A stretch of 64,000 bases of DNA from Rhodohalobacter halophilus (GCF_001715195.1 NZ_MDWE01000003.1:1-64000); one strand, 5' to 3'; positions 9,067 to 18,709 are shown, numbered from the stretch's first letter. The notes: generated from the letters alone by a model not told the origin. Program-made: numbers and translations.

Positions 9067-9957
9067 ATGGTAAAAGAAATCGCTCATTTTCTGCTACATC
9101 TTCGCCTGTACTACCAGTTTTTTATACTGTCGGGTGGTTTTTTTCTCGGCGGACTGATGGCAGATCAAATGAATACTGTACAGTTCTGGCTCCAGTTTTT
9201 GAATGTGCATGTTCTGCTCTTTGGCGGCGCAACAGCCTTTAACTCCTATTGGGATAAAGATGAAGGCCCGATCGGCGGATTGAAGAATCCGCCGAAAATG
9301 ACGGACTGGATGAGAGTGGCGGCTCTTACTTTTATGTATGGCGGCTGGGTTTGGTCACTCACAATCGATTGGCTGTATTTTGTTATATATGGGCTTAGTT
9401 TGCTCCTATTCTGGCTCTACTCCACTCCGCTGGCCCGCTGGAAAAGTCATCCTCAACTTAGTTTACTGGCAATTGCAGTGAGCACCGGTCTGAATTCAGT
9501 TCTTCTGGGCACGATTGCAGCCGGAGGGGCAATTGCAATTTCCGTAATACTATCTGCTGTTGGCGCATCTTTAATACTGCTGAGTCTCTACCCGGTTTCC
9601 CAGATCTTTCAGTTAGAGCAGGATATTAAGCGGGGAGACCGAACCTTCGCCGTGGAGTACGGAGTGGAAGGAGTGAAGTTCTTTTTCGTGATATCGTACC
9701 TGTTCGGGTTGATATTTTTCAGTGCCGGTCTTTTACAGGTATATCCCTATCCGGCGGTCATCTTCTTCATACTCGGTTTAATTTCGGGTGTTATTTTACT
9801 GCGTTTACTGCTCCGCCTGAAAGGAATGGAAAGTGAGTATAGCAGTGTTATGAAAATGAAGTTTTTAGCCTCACTTTCATTTGTACTTTTTTTGATTCTG
9901 CTAAACGCCATTCGGTATGAATGGATCGGTGAAACAATTTTAAAAACCTATTTCTAA
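9067..9957 (+). CDS. UbiA-family membrane prenyltransferase
   Basis: This 296-residue protein has eight or nine membrane helices. The two Asp-rich motifs of the UbiA superfamily are recognisable: motif I as NSYWDKDE (N-x3-D-x2-E, residues about 59-66) and motif II as DIKRGD in a loop near residue 187. Such enzymes transfer an isoprenoid chain to an aromatic or similar acceptor. The acceptor cannot be told from the sequence, and no quinone-pathway neighbour is present. The next gene starts 9 bp after it. Confidence 0.8.
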   Translation: MVKEIAHFLLHLRLYYQFFILSGGFFLGGLMADQMNTVQFWLQFLNVHVLLFGGATAFNSYWDKDEGPIGGLKNPPKMTDWMRVAALTFMYGGWVWSLTIDWLYFVIYGLSLLLFWLYSTPLARWKSHPQLSLLAIAVSTGLNSVLLGTIAAGGAIAISVILSAVGASLILLSLYPVSQIFQLEQDIKRGDRTFAVEYGVEGVKFFFVISYLFGLIFFSAGLLQVYPYPAVIFFILGLISGVILLRLLLRLKGMESEYSSVMKMKFLASLSFVLFLILLNAIRYEWIGETILKTYF

Positions 9958-9965
9958 ACAGATTT

Positions 9966-10592
9966 ATGACTGAAATAAAAGCGTACCCCATCACCCGCGA
10001 AATTATAGATGAAGCGCTAAACTATGCAGATTACAGAGAGTTGATCGACCGGCTGATGGCATCGGGAAAGACAACCGGAGAGAACCACTCCGAGGCGATG
10101 CTTCACTACACGAAAATGAATACATTTCGGATGCGCAGGCTTGATAAAACCACAGAACTTATGCCGGAACTTCAGACCACGTTAGAGCAAATTAAACGGC
10201 CGATGGTATGGTTAGTGTTGACGGAAGCATGGTGCGGTGATGCCGCGCAGATCATTCCGGTATTGCAGAAAATGGCTGATCAGAATGAAATGATTGAATT
10301 GAAGCTAATTTTAAGAGATCAGCATCTCGACATCATGGATGAATTTCTGACCAACGGAAAAAGCCGTTCCATTCCGAAACTGATTGTTCTTGATGCAAAT
10401 ACTCTTGATGTTTTGGGAGATTGGGGCCCTCGTCCGTTCGAAGCACAGGAGATGTATGAAGATTGGCGATTAAATGACGGTGAAGACTATCGTGAAATTT
10501 CTGAAACATTGCATAAGTGGTATGCGGACGATAAAACGGAATCAACTCAAAAAGAACTTCTTCCCCTGCTTGAAACGTGGGAAAATGCCTGA
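9966..10592 (+). CDS. Thioredoxin-like family protein with a single active-site cysteine
   Basis: This 208-residue protein has a thioredoxin fold around residues 70-170 (LVLTEAWCGDAAQIIPVL, followed by ELKLILRDQHLDIMDEF). Where thioredoxins have CxxC it has WCGDA, so the resolving cysteine is absent. This matches the Bacteroidota Thioredoxin_9-type group rather than classical thioredoxin. It lies between the UbiA-like gene and an aminotransferase (gap 3 bp) and is probably co-transcribed with them. Confidence 0.75.
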   Translation: MTEIKAYPITREIIDEALNYADYRELIDRLMASGKTTGENHSEAMLHYTKMNTFRMRRLDKTTELMPELQTTLEQIKRPMVWLVLTEAWCGDAAQIIPVLQKMADQNEMIELKLILRDQHLDIMDEFLTNGKSRSIPKLIVLDANTLDVLGDWGPRPFEAQEMYEDWRLNDGEDYREISETLHKWYADDKTESTQKELLPLLETWENA

Positions 10593-10595
10593 ATT

Positions 10596-11783
10596 ATGAC
10601 TCAAGATTCGGATTCATTTTACCGCCACATTGCGCAAACCAGTGATGCACCGATGGGATTGGAGATTGATTATGCTGAGGGATGTCATATTCACACCAAA
10701 GATGGGAAAAGCTACCTGGATCTGATCTCAGGGATTGCGGTGAGCAGTTTAGGCCATCGCCACCCTGCGGTTATCGCTGCTATCAAAAAGCAGCTCGACA
10801 AGCATCTGCACGTGATGGTGTATGGTGAGTACATTCAGGAACCGCAGAGCCGTTTTGCCAAGCTTCTGACAGATCAGCTGCCCGATTCCCTTGACCGCGT
10901 CTATTTTGTGAACAGCGGAACGGAGGCCAACGAGGGAGCACTCAAACTGGCTAAGAAATATACAGGGCGAAGTAAATTTGTCGCTTTTAAAAACAGTTAT
11001 CACGGTGATACTCATGGATCGCTGAGTGTTACCGGCCGGGATGTCTACCGTGATCCATACAAACCGCTTTTGCCCGATGTTCATTTTATCGATTTTAACG
11101 ATCCTGCCGTATTGAGTGAAATCGATACCGAAACTGCAGCGGTGATCATGGAACCGATTCAGGGTGAAGGCGGGGTGATTCCGGCTGATAAAGAGTGGTT
11201 GAAGCAAGTTCGAAAGAAGTGTAATGAAACCGGTGCACTTCTTATTTTTGATGAGATTCAGACCGGATTTTACCGTGCCGGGTCACTCTTTGCCTTTCAA
11301 TATTACGATGTTGTACCGGATATTTTGTCGCTGGCAAAGGCGATGGGCGGCGGTATGCCAATTGGGGCGTTTGTCTCATCCACCGAGATATTTGAAGAGT
11401 TCAAGCACAATCCGCCGTTGAACCATGTAACAACTTTTGGCGGTCATCCGGTTTGCTGTGCTGCGGCACATGCAAACCTGGAAGCTCTGCTGAGTGGCGA
11501 TTTTGTTTCAAAAGCAGAACAGATCGAAAAATCTGCCCGTACAATGTTGAAAGGAGATGGAATTGTTGAAGTACGCGGACGCGGAGGAATGATCGGCCTG
11601 CAACTTCGGGACTCTGATTTGACACAAAAAGTTGTGGAAGCTTGTTTCAAAAAAGGGATCATCCTTGGCTGGACGTTGCACTCCAATTCGCTCATTCGCA
11701 TTGCTCCTCCGTTGATTATTGAGCAGGAGCTGTTAGAAGAATCTCTGCGAATGATTCAGTCTGCCGTTCAAAGATTTGCTTGA
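10596..11783 (+). CDS. Class III PLP-dependent aminotransferase (ArgD-like)
   Basis: This 395-residue enzyme has the class III motifs: VNSGTEANEGALKLA (PLP phosphate contact), MEPIQGEGG, LIFDEIQTGFYRAG (Asp that holds the PLP ring) and the Schiff-base lysine in LSLAKAMGGGMPIGA. It is closest to the acetylornithine/ornithine aminotransferase group. No arginine-pathway gene is nearby, so the substrate is open. The start 3 bp after the thioredoxin-like gene supports one transcript. Confidence 0.85.
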   Translation: MTQDSDSFYRHIAQTSDAPMGLEIDYAEGCHIHTKDGKSYLDLISGIAVSSLGHRHPAVIAAIKKQLDKHLHVMVYGEYIQEPQSRFAKLLTDQLPDSLDRVYFVNSGTEANEGALKLAKKYTGRSKFVAFKNSYHGDTHGSLSVTGRDVYRDPYKPLLPDVHFIDFNDPAVLSEIDTETAAVIMEPIQGEGGVIPADKEWLKQVRKKCNETGALLIFDEIQTGFYRAGSLFAFQYYDVVPDILSLAKAMGGGMPIGAFVSSTEIFEEFKHNPPLNHVTTFGGHPVCCAAAHANLEALLSGDFVSKAEQIEKSARTMLKGDGIVEVRGRGGMIGLQLRDSDLTQKVVEACFKKGIILGWTLHSNSLIRIAPPLIIEQELLEESLRMIQSAVQRFA

Positions 11784-11792
11784 TTAGATTCT

Positions 11793-11880
11793 CGCAGATT
11801 ATCGCGGACTATTCCGCAGATTATCGCAGAAATTCTACGTAAATCAGCGTTTCATCTGCGCAATTCTGTGAGAAATTAGT
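11793..11880. repeat. Short direct repeats (CGCAGATTATCGC)
   Basis: CGCAGATTATCGC occurs at 11793-11805 and 11815-11827 (22 bp apart). It is followed by degenerate versions with the same 'cgcaga/tctgcg' theme up to about 11880. No gene or terminator is apparent. Confidence 0.5.
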
Positions 11881-11982
11881 CGCAATCTATTTTATTGTGA
11901 AAATCTGGTAATATTCCAATTCGCATCTTGATTAAGCTCCGATTAGCTCATACATTGTATATGTATAAAATGTGTGCAAATT

Positions 11983-13035
11983 ATGAGTCAGCCAATCAAA
12001 GGGCGTGGATCAGCTCAAAATCCCAAAAACCGTTTTCTCAAAACCAACCTGGAGTATGAGATCGATTCAGAAACCGGTCAGCTCAAGAAGCCAAAAACAC
12101 AGCTTTTAAAAGATCACACGTCCGATATTATATCCAGAAACCAAAGCCCGGATATTCCATTTGATGTAGGTTTGAATCCGTATCGCGGATGTGAGCACGG
12201 CTGCGTCTACTGCTATGCCCGCCCAACACATGAATTTCTGGGTATGAGTGCCGGTCTCGATTTTGAATCGAAAATTGTGGTCAAATACAACGCTCCGGAA
12301 CTGTTGAAGAAAGCGCTGGCCGATCATAACTGGAAACCGCAGACGCTTGTGATGAGCGGTGTAACAGACCCCTATCAACCAATTGAAAAGGATTTAGAAA
12401 TCACCCGTCGTTGTGTAAAGATTTTGGCAGATTGCCATCATCCGCTTGGGATCATTACCAAAAACTACCTGGTGACCCGGGATATCGATCACTTGAAAGA
12501 ACTGGCTGAAATCGGTGCTGTGGGGGTAACGATTTCGCTCACTTCACTCAGGCCTGAGATCACTAACGTGATGGAGCCGAGAACTTCGCGTCCTGCCCGA
12601 AGGCTCAAAGCGATTGAAGAGCTTACAAAAGCAGGGATTCCGGTAAATGTGAATATTGCACCGATCATACCGGGGTTGACGGATGATGAAATCGTACCGA
12701 TGATGGAGACTGCAGCAAATGCCGGGGCTTCATCGATGGCGTATACCATTGTGCGGCTGCCGTACGGAGTTAAAGATATTTTTTCGAAATGGCTGGAAGA
12801 TCACTTTCCTGATCGAAAAGATAAAGTGCTAAACCGAATCAGAAGCCTGAAAAGTGGGGAGTTGAACAGGTCGGGGTTTGGAGAGCGTTTTCGAAGTGAA
12901 GGACCCTATGGGGAACAGATCCGTCAATTGGTAAACATACACAGAAATAGGCTGGGATTAACAGGTGGGGGAGTGCATCTGAATGGTGCAGAGTTCCGAA
13001 GACCATCGATGGGGCAACTGAATCTGTTTGGTTGA
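11983..13035 (+). CDS. PA0069-family radical SAM protein
   Basis: The 4Fe-4S/SAM motif CEHGCVYC (C-x3-C-x2-C) sits near residue 67, inside NPYRGCEHGCVYCYARPTHEFLG. That extended form is characteristic of the PA0069/SPL-related group of radical SAM proteins, whose reaction is unknown. VMSGVTDPYQPIE and LGIITKNYLVTRD follow as in the family. I prefer the ATG at 11983. A GTG three codons upstream (11974) is also open. It stands alone. Confidence 0.85.
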   Translation: MSQPIKGRGSAQNPKNRFLKTNLEYEIDSETGQLKKPKTQLLKDHTSDIISRNQSPDIPFDVGLNPYRGCEHGCVYCYARPTHEFLGMSAGLDFESKIVVKYNAPELLKKALADHNWKPQTLVMSGVTDPYQPIEKDLEITRRCVKILADCHHPLGIITKNYLVTRDIDHLKELAEIGAVGVTISLTSLRPEITNVMEPRTSRPARRLKAIEELTKAGIPVNVNIAPIIPGLTDDEIVPMMETAANAGASSMAYTIVRLPYGVKDIFSKWLEDHFPDRKDKVLNRIRSLKSGELNRSGFGERFRSEGPYGEQIRQLVNIHRNRLGLTGGGVHLNGAEFRRPSMGQLNLFG

Positions 13036-13163
13036 TTCTTTTTCAACCCTAAACTTTCGTTATATGATTTTATATCTTCAGGCGAAATTTATGAATGTAT
13101 TGATCCGATCATCTGTTTAAACAGCAGAAGATTAACGAATAATTTTCAAAATGGAGATCAACA

Positions 13164-13751
13164 ATGTCTGCAGTAAATTCAACAATGCTTGAGCTGGGTA
13201 CCAAAGCCCCAAAGTTTTCTTTGACCGATACAGTGACCGGAAAAGAGGTGACGCTAAAAGATTTTAGAGGAAATAATGCACTGGTTGTGATGTTCATCAG
13301 CAATCACTGCCCTTATGTAAAAAAGATAAAGAAGGGTCTGACAGAGTATGCAAAAGATTATCTGCCCAAAGGTGTGGGTATGGTTGCAATCTGTTCAAAT
13401 GATGTCGAAAACTATCCCGATGACAGTCCGGAGAAAATGAGGGAGGATGCCGAGAAGTTCGGATATCCATTCCCATATCTCTATGATGAAGATCAGGAGG
13501 TTGCGAAAGCATATCGCGCCGCATGTACTCCGGATATCTTTCTGTTTGATGAACGACATGAACTCGTCTATCGCGGTCAGTTTGACGATAGCCGGCCCGG
13601 TAATGATGAGCCGGTAACCGGTAAAGATCTTCGTGAGGCTACAGATAAAGTATTAAACAATGAATCCGTGCCGGATGAAAATCAGAAGCCCAGTATCGGC
13701 TGTAACATCAAGTGGAAAAAAGGTAACGAACCGGATTATTTCGGAGTGTAG
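13164..13751 (+). CDS. Redoxin-domain protein, PRX-like
   Basis: This 195-residue AhpC/TSA-type thioredoxin-fold protein opens with LGTKAPKFSLTDTVTGKEVTLKDFRG. The expected active-site loop is ISNHCPYVKKIK at residues about 49-60. The peroxidatic-type cysteine is at CPYV, with further cysteines in AICSND, AACTPD and IGCNIK. It has no signal peptide, so it probably acts in the cytoplasm. It is 8 bp upstream of pdxH and likely shares its transcript. Confidence 0.8.
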   Translation: MSAVNSTMLELGTKAPKFSLTDTVTGKEVTLKDFRGNNALVVMFISNHCPYVKKIKKGLTEYAKDYLPKGVGMVAICSNDVENYPDDSPEKMREDAEKFGYPFPYLYDEDQEVAKAYRAACTPDIFLFDERHELVYRGQFDDSRPGNDEPVTGKDLREATDKVLNNESVPDENQKPSIGCNIKWKKGNEPDYFGV

Positions 13752-13759
13752 GTACTAAT

Positions 13760-14395
13760 ATGGACATTGCGGATCTTCGGAAAAGATACACCAGAAACGG
13801 GTTGGATGAGAAAGATTTGCCTTTAAACCCAATTGAGCTATTTAGAATGTGGATAGATGAAGCGTTAGATGCTGAAGTGCCCGAGCCGAACGCTATGGCA
13901 CTGGCAACAGTAACCGAAGCCGGCGCCCCAAACGTGAGAATGGTACTGCTGAAAGGTATAGATGAGCTGAGTGCCAGATTTTTCACAAATTATCAAAGCA
14001 GGAAAGGGCGAGAGCTGGAGTCAACTCCATCCGCCGCATGTACAATCTGGTGGGCCGAACTGGAGCGGCAGATTCGGTTTAGCGGCAGGGTCAAAAAATT
14101 GAGTGTTGCTGAAAGTGAAGAGTATTTCAGGTCGCGACCTCGTGAGAGTCGAATCGGTGCGTGGGCATCAGAACAGAGCCGGCCTGTTGCCAATCGAACT
14201 GAATTGGAGGAACGGTTCATTGAAGTTGAACAAATGTTTGAGGGAAAAGAGATTCCCAAACCTCAACATTGGGGCGGTTACAAAATCATCTTTGAAACAA
14301 TTGAGTTTTGGCAGGGAAGGCCGGGCCGGCTGCACGACCGTATTTTCTACCAACTGAGCTCAGGGAAGTGGAACAGACAACGTTTAGCACCATAA
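13760..14395 (+). CDS. pdxH: Pyridoxamine/pyridoxine 5'-phosphate oxidase
   Basis: It oxidises pyridoxamine or pyridoxine phosphate to pyridoxal phosphate using FMN. The 211 residues match the family length. NAMALATVTEAGAPNVRMVLLKGID, NYQSRKGRELES, ESEEYFRSRPRESRIGAWASEQS and the C-terminal WNRQRLAP are all family hallmarks in the right order. Several PLP enzymes are encoded in this window, but no direct operon link with them is seen. Confidence 0.95.
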   Translation: MDIADLRKRYTRNGLDEKDLPLNPIELFRMWIDEALDAEVPEPNAMALATVTEAGAPNVRMVLLKGIDELSARFFTNYQSRKGRELESTPSAACTIWWAELERQIRFSGRVKKLSVAESEEYFRSRPRESRIGAWASEQSRPVANRTELEERFIEVEQMFEGKEIPKPQHWGGYKIIFETIEFWQGRPGRLHDRIFYQLSSGKWNRQRLAP

Positions 14396-14414
14396 TACAA
14401 ATTCAACCGTAGGG

Positions 14415-15077
14415 ATGGCGAAAAACAAACTTCAGAAATTTGAGGATGTCGATCGATTCTCAAATGTTTTTGAATACACTGATTTTGAAGACGGAACGCC
14501 CAAGCCGAAGGGAACCTGGCACAAGGAGATTTTCAAGAACAACAATCCAATTGTGCTGGAACTGGCGTGCGGCAAAGGAGAGTATACGGTGAACCTGGCT
14601 CGAAAAAATCCGGATAAAAACTACATTGGCATAGACAAAAAAGGGTGGAGATTGTGGAAAGGTGCAAAAAAAGCTTTGGAAGAGCCGCTGCCTAATGTTC
14701 ATTTCATGAGAATTTATATCGATCATCTGGCAGATTATTTTGAGAAAGGTGAAGTGGATGAGATTTGGATTACATTCCCCGATCCATACCTTAGAGATTC
14801 AAAATCTTCGAAAAGACTGACATCACCAAAATTTTTGGATATCTATCGCAAGGTTGCGAAACCCGGAACGATTATTCATCTCAAAACCGATTCAGTCCCT
14901 CTTTTCCGCTTTACGCTCGAAACAATTGAAGCGGAAGGGTGTGAAATCGTTGATCGGGTAGATAATGTATATGCAGAACGCCCCGAAGATCCCGTTTTGT
15001 CAATCAAAACGTTTTATGAAAAAATGCACCTCGAAGAGAACAAGACGATCCAGTATGTTGCTTTTAAGCTAAAGTGA
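14415..15077 (+). CDS. trmB: tRNA (guanine-N7)-methyltransferase
   Basis: It methylates G46 of tRNA. This 220-residue class I methyltransferase has SAM motif LELACGKGEYTVNLA at residues about 49-63, NYIGIDKKGWRLWKGAKKA after it, and the TrmB-specific FPDPYLRDSKSSKRLTSPKFLDIY. It starts 19 bp after pdxH and may be in the same transcript. Confidence 0.92.
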   Translation: MAKNKLQKFEDVDRFSNVFEYTDFEDGTPKPKGTWHKEIFKNNNPIVLELACGKGEYTVNLARKNPDKNYIGIDKKGWRLWKGAKKALEEPLPNVHFMRIYIDHLADYFEKGEVDEIWITFPDPYLRDSKSSKRLTSPKFLDIYRKVAKPGTIIHLKTDSVPLFRFTLETIEAEGCEIVDRVDNVYAERPEDPVLSIKTFYEKMHLEENKTIQYVAFKLK

Positions 15078-15120
15078 CAACCATTCAGGACCTTTTCCGG
15101 CAACAATTTCTCCCCATCTA

Positions 15121-15148
15121 TTGACATTCTAATCAGATTTGATAAATT
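15121..15148 (+). promoter_or_regulatory. Putative promoter of the TetR/acyl-CoA dehydrogenase operon
   Basis: A TTGACA hexamer at 15121-15126 and an AT-rich TAAATT at 15143-15148 are separated by 16 bp. They lie about 35-60 bp ahead of the TetR start. Confidence 0.4.
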
Positions 15149-15160
15149 AATGCTGTGAAC

Positions 15161-15173
15161 TTAACAGTGTTAA
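15161..15173. promoter_or_regulatory. Candidate TetR operator palindrome
   Basis: TTAACAGTGTTAA is a perfect 13-bp palindrome with a central base. It lies between the putative promoter and the ATG of the TetR gene, where an autorepressor would bind. Confidence 0.4.
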
Positions 15174-15183
15174 CCAACGGTAT

Positions 15184-15771
15184 ATGTCTCTCAGAGAAGA
15201 AATTTTAGATGTCAGTAAGGAGTTGTTGCTGAAGCATGGATTTAGCAAAATGTCGATGCGGAAAATTGCAAAAAAGGCAAATGTGACTGCCACAAGCATC
15301 TATCTGCATTTTAAAAATAAGGATGATCTTCTGCTGGCACTGGTTGAAGAGAGTATTGCCAAATTAAACCTTGTATTGAGAAACTCGCTGGACGAATCGG
15401 TCAGTCCTGTGGCGCAGCTTGAATCGTTAGCTGATGCGTATGTGGATTATGCGCTGGAGAATCCGCAGGAGTATGAGATTATCTATATGGTTCGCCCCGA
15501 AGAGATGCCAAAATATCCCAGGGAGAAATTTCAGCAGGTTCGGCAGATTTATGAACTGCTTGCCGGAATCATCAGAAAAGGGCAGGAACAACAACTGTTT
15601 GATGTGGAAGATCCATTGGTAAGTGCGTATACACTGTGGGCACAGATTCACGGAGTGGTCTCTGTAATTCTGGGCAAACGTCTGGATACCAGGATACCCA
15701 ACGAACGGTTTCTAAGCCTGGCAAAAGACCACATCATACAAGGATTTATTATTCAAAAAACACCCGCTTAA
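15184..15771 (+). CDS. TetR-family transcriptional regulator
   Basis: The 195-residue protein has an N-terminal TetR HTH (residues about 8-55) with MSMRKIAKKANVTATSIYLHFKNKDDLLLALVEE. A helical ligand-binding C-terminal domain follows. It lies 12 bp upstream of a FadE-like acyl-CoA dehydrogenase. A role as fatty-acid-degradation repressor sensing acyl-CoA is therefore likely, as for other TetR-type Fad regulators. That role is inferred from context. Confidence 0.88.
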   Translation: MSLREEILDVSKELLLKHGFSKMSMRKIAKKANVTATSIYLHFKNKDDLLLALVEESIAKLNLVLRNSLDESVSPVAQLESLADAYVDYALENPQEYEIIYMVRPEEMPKYPREKFQQVRQIYELLAGIIRKGQEQQLFDVEDPLVSAYTLWAQIHGVVSVILGKRLDTRIPNERFLSLAKDHIIQGFIIQKTPA

Positions 15772-15783
15772 AAGGAGTCAGTT

Positions 15784-18285
15784 ATGGAAGCTATTATGAG
15801 TCAACTTGGATTTTTTAGTGAAATGGAACCGTGGGCCGTTTGGACCGGGATTGTTTTGGTTTTCCTGGTATTTGGATTTACCGGTGCGCCGCTTTGGTTG
15901 TGGGCAGTTGCCGGACTGGTTGCTCTGGGCGGACTGGGAGCGCCAACCTGGCTCTTAGTTACTTACCTGGTTTTTGCCATAGTATTTAACATTAAGGCGA
16001 TTCGGCGCGCTATTTTATCCGGCCCATTGATGAGACTGTTGGATGCCCTGAAAATCCTTCCTGCAATCTCCGAAACCGAGCAGACGGCTATCGATGCTGG
16101 TACGGTTTGGGTAGAGGGGGAACTATTTTCCGGTAAACCAAACTTGAAACGGCTCAACAGTGAGAAGTATCCCGATTTGACCGAAGAAGAACGGAAATTT
16201 ATGGACGGCCCTGTGGAAGAGCTCTGCTCCATGGTTTCTGACTGGAAAGTGTTTCAGCGCAAAGGATTTGATGATCAGACATGGAATTATATGAAGGAAA
16301 AGCGCTTTTTCGGTTTGATTATACCGGAAGAGTATGGCGGCTATGGATTTTCGGCAAATGCCCACAGCGCCATTGTGGCGAAATTGGCATCCCGCTGCGG
16401 TCCGCTGGCCACAACAGTGATGGTTCCAAATTCACTTGGACCCGCAGAACTTCTGATGCACTACGGCACGCAGGAACAGAAAGATCACTATCTGCCACGG
16501 CTTGCGAAGGGTGAAGAGATTCCATGCTTTGCGTTGACCGAACCGAATGCGGGTTCAGATGCAGGCGGGATGCAGAGTCACGGAGAAGTTTTTAAAGGCG
16601 AAGATGGCAAGCTTTATCTGAAACTCAACTGGGATAAACGATATATCACCCTTGCCGCCATTTCAACTGTGATTGGCCTGGCATTTAAACTGTCTGACCC
16701 TGAGAATTTGTTGGGTAAAGGTGAGAACCTTGGTATTACTGCGGCACTGGTGCCCAGCGACGCTGATGGTGTTGAACTGGGTAAACGTCATGATCCACTC
16801 GGCGTTCCATTTTACAACTGCCCAACACGCGGTAAAGATGTAGTTGTTCCCGTTGATGCGATTATCGGTGGAGTGGATGGAGCCGGTAACGGCTGGAGAA
16901 TGCTCATGGAGTCTCTGGCTGTGGGGCGGGGAATTTCATTACCGGCCCAGGCAATTGGCGGGGCCAAAACAGCGACTCGAGCTGTTGGAGCCTATGCGCT
17001 TATCAGAAAACAGTTTGGATTGAACATCGGTAAGTTTGAAGGTATAGAAGAGCCGATGGCCAAAATTGGCGGATATACCTATATGATGGACGCTGCGAGA
17101 GGATACATCTGCGGAGCCCTGGATAAAGGTGCTAAACCGGCTGTTGTCACCGCAATTGCCAAGTACAACTTTACCGAGCTTGGTCGTGAGATTGTGAATG
17201 ACGCAATGGATATTGTGGGTGGTGCCGGAATATCTATGGGGCCACGGAATATCTTTGCTCATAGCTATATTGCCATGCCTATTGCTATCACCGTAGAAGG
17301 TGCCAACATTCTGACCAGAACATTGATGATCTTTGGACAGGGAGCAATTCGTAGTCATCCTTACGCCCTGAAAGAGATTGAGGCGTTGATGAATAAAGAT
17401 GTGAAGCAGTTTGATGATGCTTTCTGGAAACACATTGGTCATGTGGTTAAGAATTCAGTGCGATCACTGATTCTGAGTATAACCCGAGGACGGCTGGCTT
17501 CCTCACCGGTTAGCGGACCTGCATCGAAATACTATCGAAAACTGGCATGGGCTTCCGCATCATTTGCATTTATGGCAGACATGGCGCTTGGATCGTACGG
17601 TGGTGCTCTAAAAATGAAAGAGAAGCTTGCCGGCCGCTATGCTGATATTCTCAGCTGGATGCTCCTTGCAACAGCTACTCTGAGAAGGTTCGAAGCAGAA
17701 GGCCGTAAAAAAGAGGATGAAATATTCCTTCATTGGTCGATGCAGCATGCATTCTATAGAATTCAAACGGCATTCGACGAGATCTACTCAGAGATAGAAG
17801 TGCCCGGTTTGAGCTGGCTGTTCAGAGGTCCGGTTGGATTATGGTCTCGAATGAATCGAATTGGGAAAAAACCATCGGATAAACTGGGGCACAAGGTAGC
17901 TCAGGCGATGCAAACCAGGGGTGAACAGCGCGATAGATTGACCTCCGATATTTACGTGCCGGAATCAGCGGAAGAAGCTCTCGGTAAGTATGAATACGCT
18001 ATGAAAGTGATTGAAGAGTCATTCCCAATCTATAAGAAGCTCTACAAGGCAACCAAGGCCGGAGAAATCAAGAAAGCTCATGTCTTAAAGCAGCTCGATT
18101 CGGCACTTCAAAAAGGTGTCATCACCAAAGAAGAGGCTGAGATTGTTAAGAAAACAGAAGAGGCTCGATTCGATGCAATACTTGTGGATGAGTTTACCCT
18201 CGAAGAGTACAATCGGTCAGCTGTTTCTGAAAATGATATTCCAATGGGATATCGCAAGGATGACGGTGAAACAGTCTTGGTTTAA
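15784..18285 (+). CDS. fadE: Acyl-CoA dehydrogenase, FadE type
   Basis: It catalyses the first, FAD-dependent step of beta-oxidation. The 833-residue length and layout match E. coli FadE (about 814 aa): two or three N-terminal membrane helices (residues about 15-75), the acyl-CoA dehydrogenase core (FFGLIIPEEYGGYGFS, CFALTEPNAGSDAG, DIVGGAGISMGPRNIFA) and a C-terminal DUF1974-type extension. The start at 15784 is backed by an AAGGAG about 7 nt upstream, rare in this window. An ATG 4 codons later is less likely. Confidence 0.92.
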   Translation: MEAIMSQLGFFSEMEPWAVWTGIVLVFLVFGFTGAPLWLWAVAGLVALGGLGAPTWLLVTYLVFAIVFNIKAIRRAILSGPLMRLLDALKILPAISETEQTAIDAGTVWVEGELFSGKPNLKRLNSEKYPDLTEEERKFMDGPVEELCSMVSDWKVFQRKGFDDQTWNYMKEKRFFGLIIPEEYGGYGFSANAHSAIVAKLASRCGPLATTVMVPNSLGPAELLMHYGTQEQKDHYLPRLAKGEEIPCFALTEPNAGSDAGGMQSHGEVFKGEDGKLYLKLNWDKRYITLAAISTVIGLAFKLSDPENLLGKGENLGITAALVPSDADGVELGKRHDPLGVPFYNCPTRGKDVVVPVDAIIGGVDGAGNGWRMLMESLAVGRGISLPAQAIGGAKTATRAVGAYALIRKQFGLNIGKFEGIEEPMAKIGGYTYMMDAARGYICGALDKGAKPAVVTAIAKYNFTELGREIVNDAMDIVGGAGISMGPRNIFAHSYIAMPIAITVEGANILTRTLMIFGQGAIRSHPYALKEIEALMNKDVKQFDDAFWKHIGHVVKNSVRSLILSITRGRLASSPVSGPASKYYRKLAWASASFAFMADMALGSYGGALKMKEKLAGRYADILSWMLLATATLRRFEAEGRKKEDEIFLHWSMQHAFYRIQTAFDEIYSEIEVPGLSWLFRGPVGLWSRMNRIGKKPSDKLGHKVAQAMQTRGEQRDRLTSDIYVPESAEEALGKYEYAMKVIEESFPIYKKLYKATKAGEIKKAHVLKQLDSALQKGVITKEEAEIVKKTEEARFDAILVDEFTLEEYNRSAVSENDIPMGYRKDDGETVLV

Positions 18286-18709
18286 TCGGTAAAGTATAGG
18301 ATACGGAGTTGAAGTGAGGTTAACTGTACACTCTGGATCTCATTTCCGGATCGAAGAGCTTTTAATATTTCTCATTACACTCTCCATAGCTGCATAAAGT
18401 TTGCCTGTTTGGTGAAATATTGATGGAACGGGAATATTCTTGATCGCGTATACAATTGAGATTTTAAATCATAATCAATTACTCTTCAATATAGGCCTCA
18501 CGCTTAAAAAGAGGGTAATATCAAGCTAGTGGTTCTTCACCCGCCTAATATCTGATACTTCTACGCTCATATTCAGAAAGATTAATTCGTTTCTTAGTAT
18601 ATTGCTGGAAGCCCTTCTATACTAAAGGATGGTTTGATGAAAGATTTTGTTGAACACAGCAGTGCGATTGGGTAACATAAGCAGGTACTATTAACTACGA
18701 ATGTGAAGG
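18286..18709. other. Intergenic region ahead of thrABC
   Basis: This 424-bp gap has no ORF with coding character. I looked for a threonine/isoleucine-rich leader peptide and a terminator-antiterminator pair, as in the enteric thr attenuator, and saw neither. It probably carries the thr operon promoter, which I cannot place with confidence. Confidence 0.4.

Noticed and set aside
18286-18709. thr operon attenuator
   Set aside because: No short ORF rich in Thr/Ile codons and no terminator-antiterminator pair was found before thrA.
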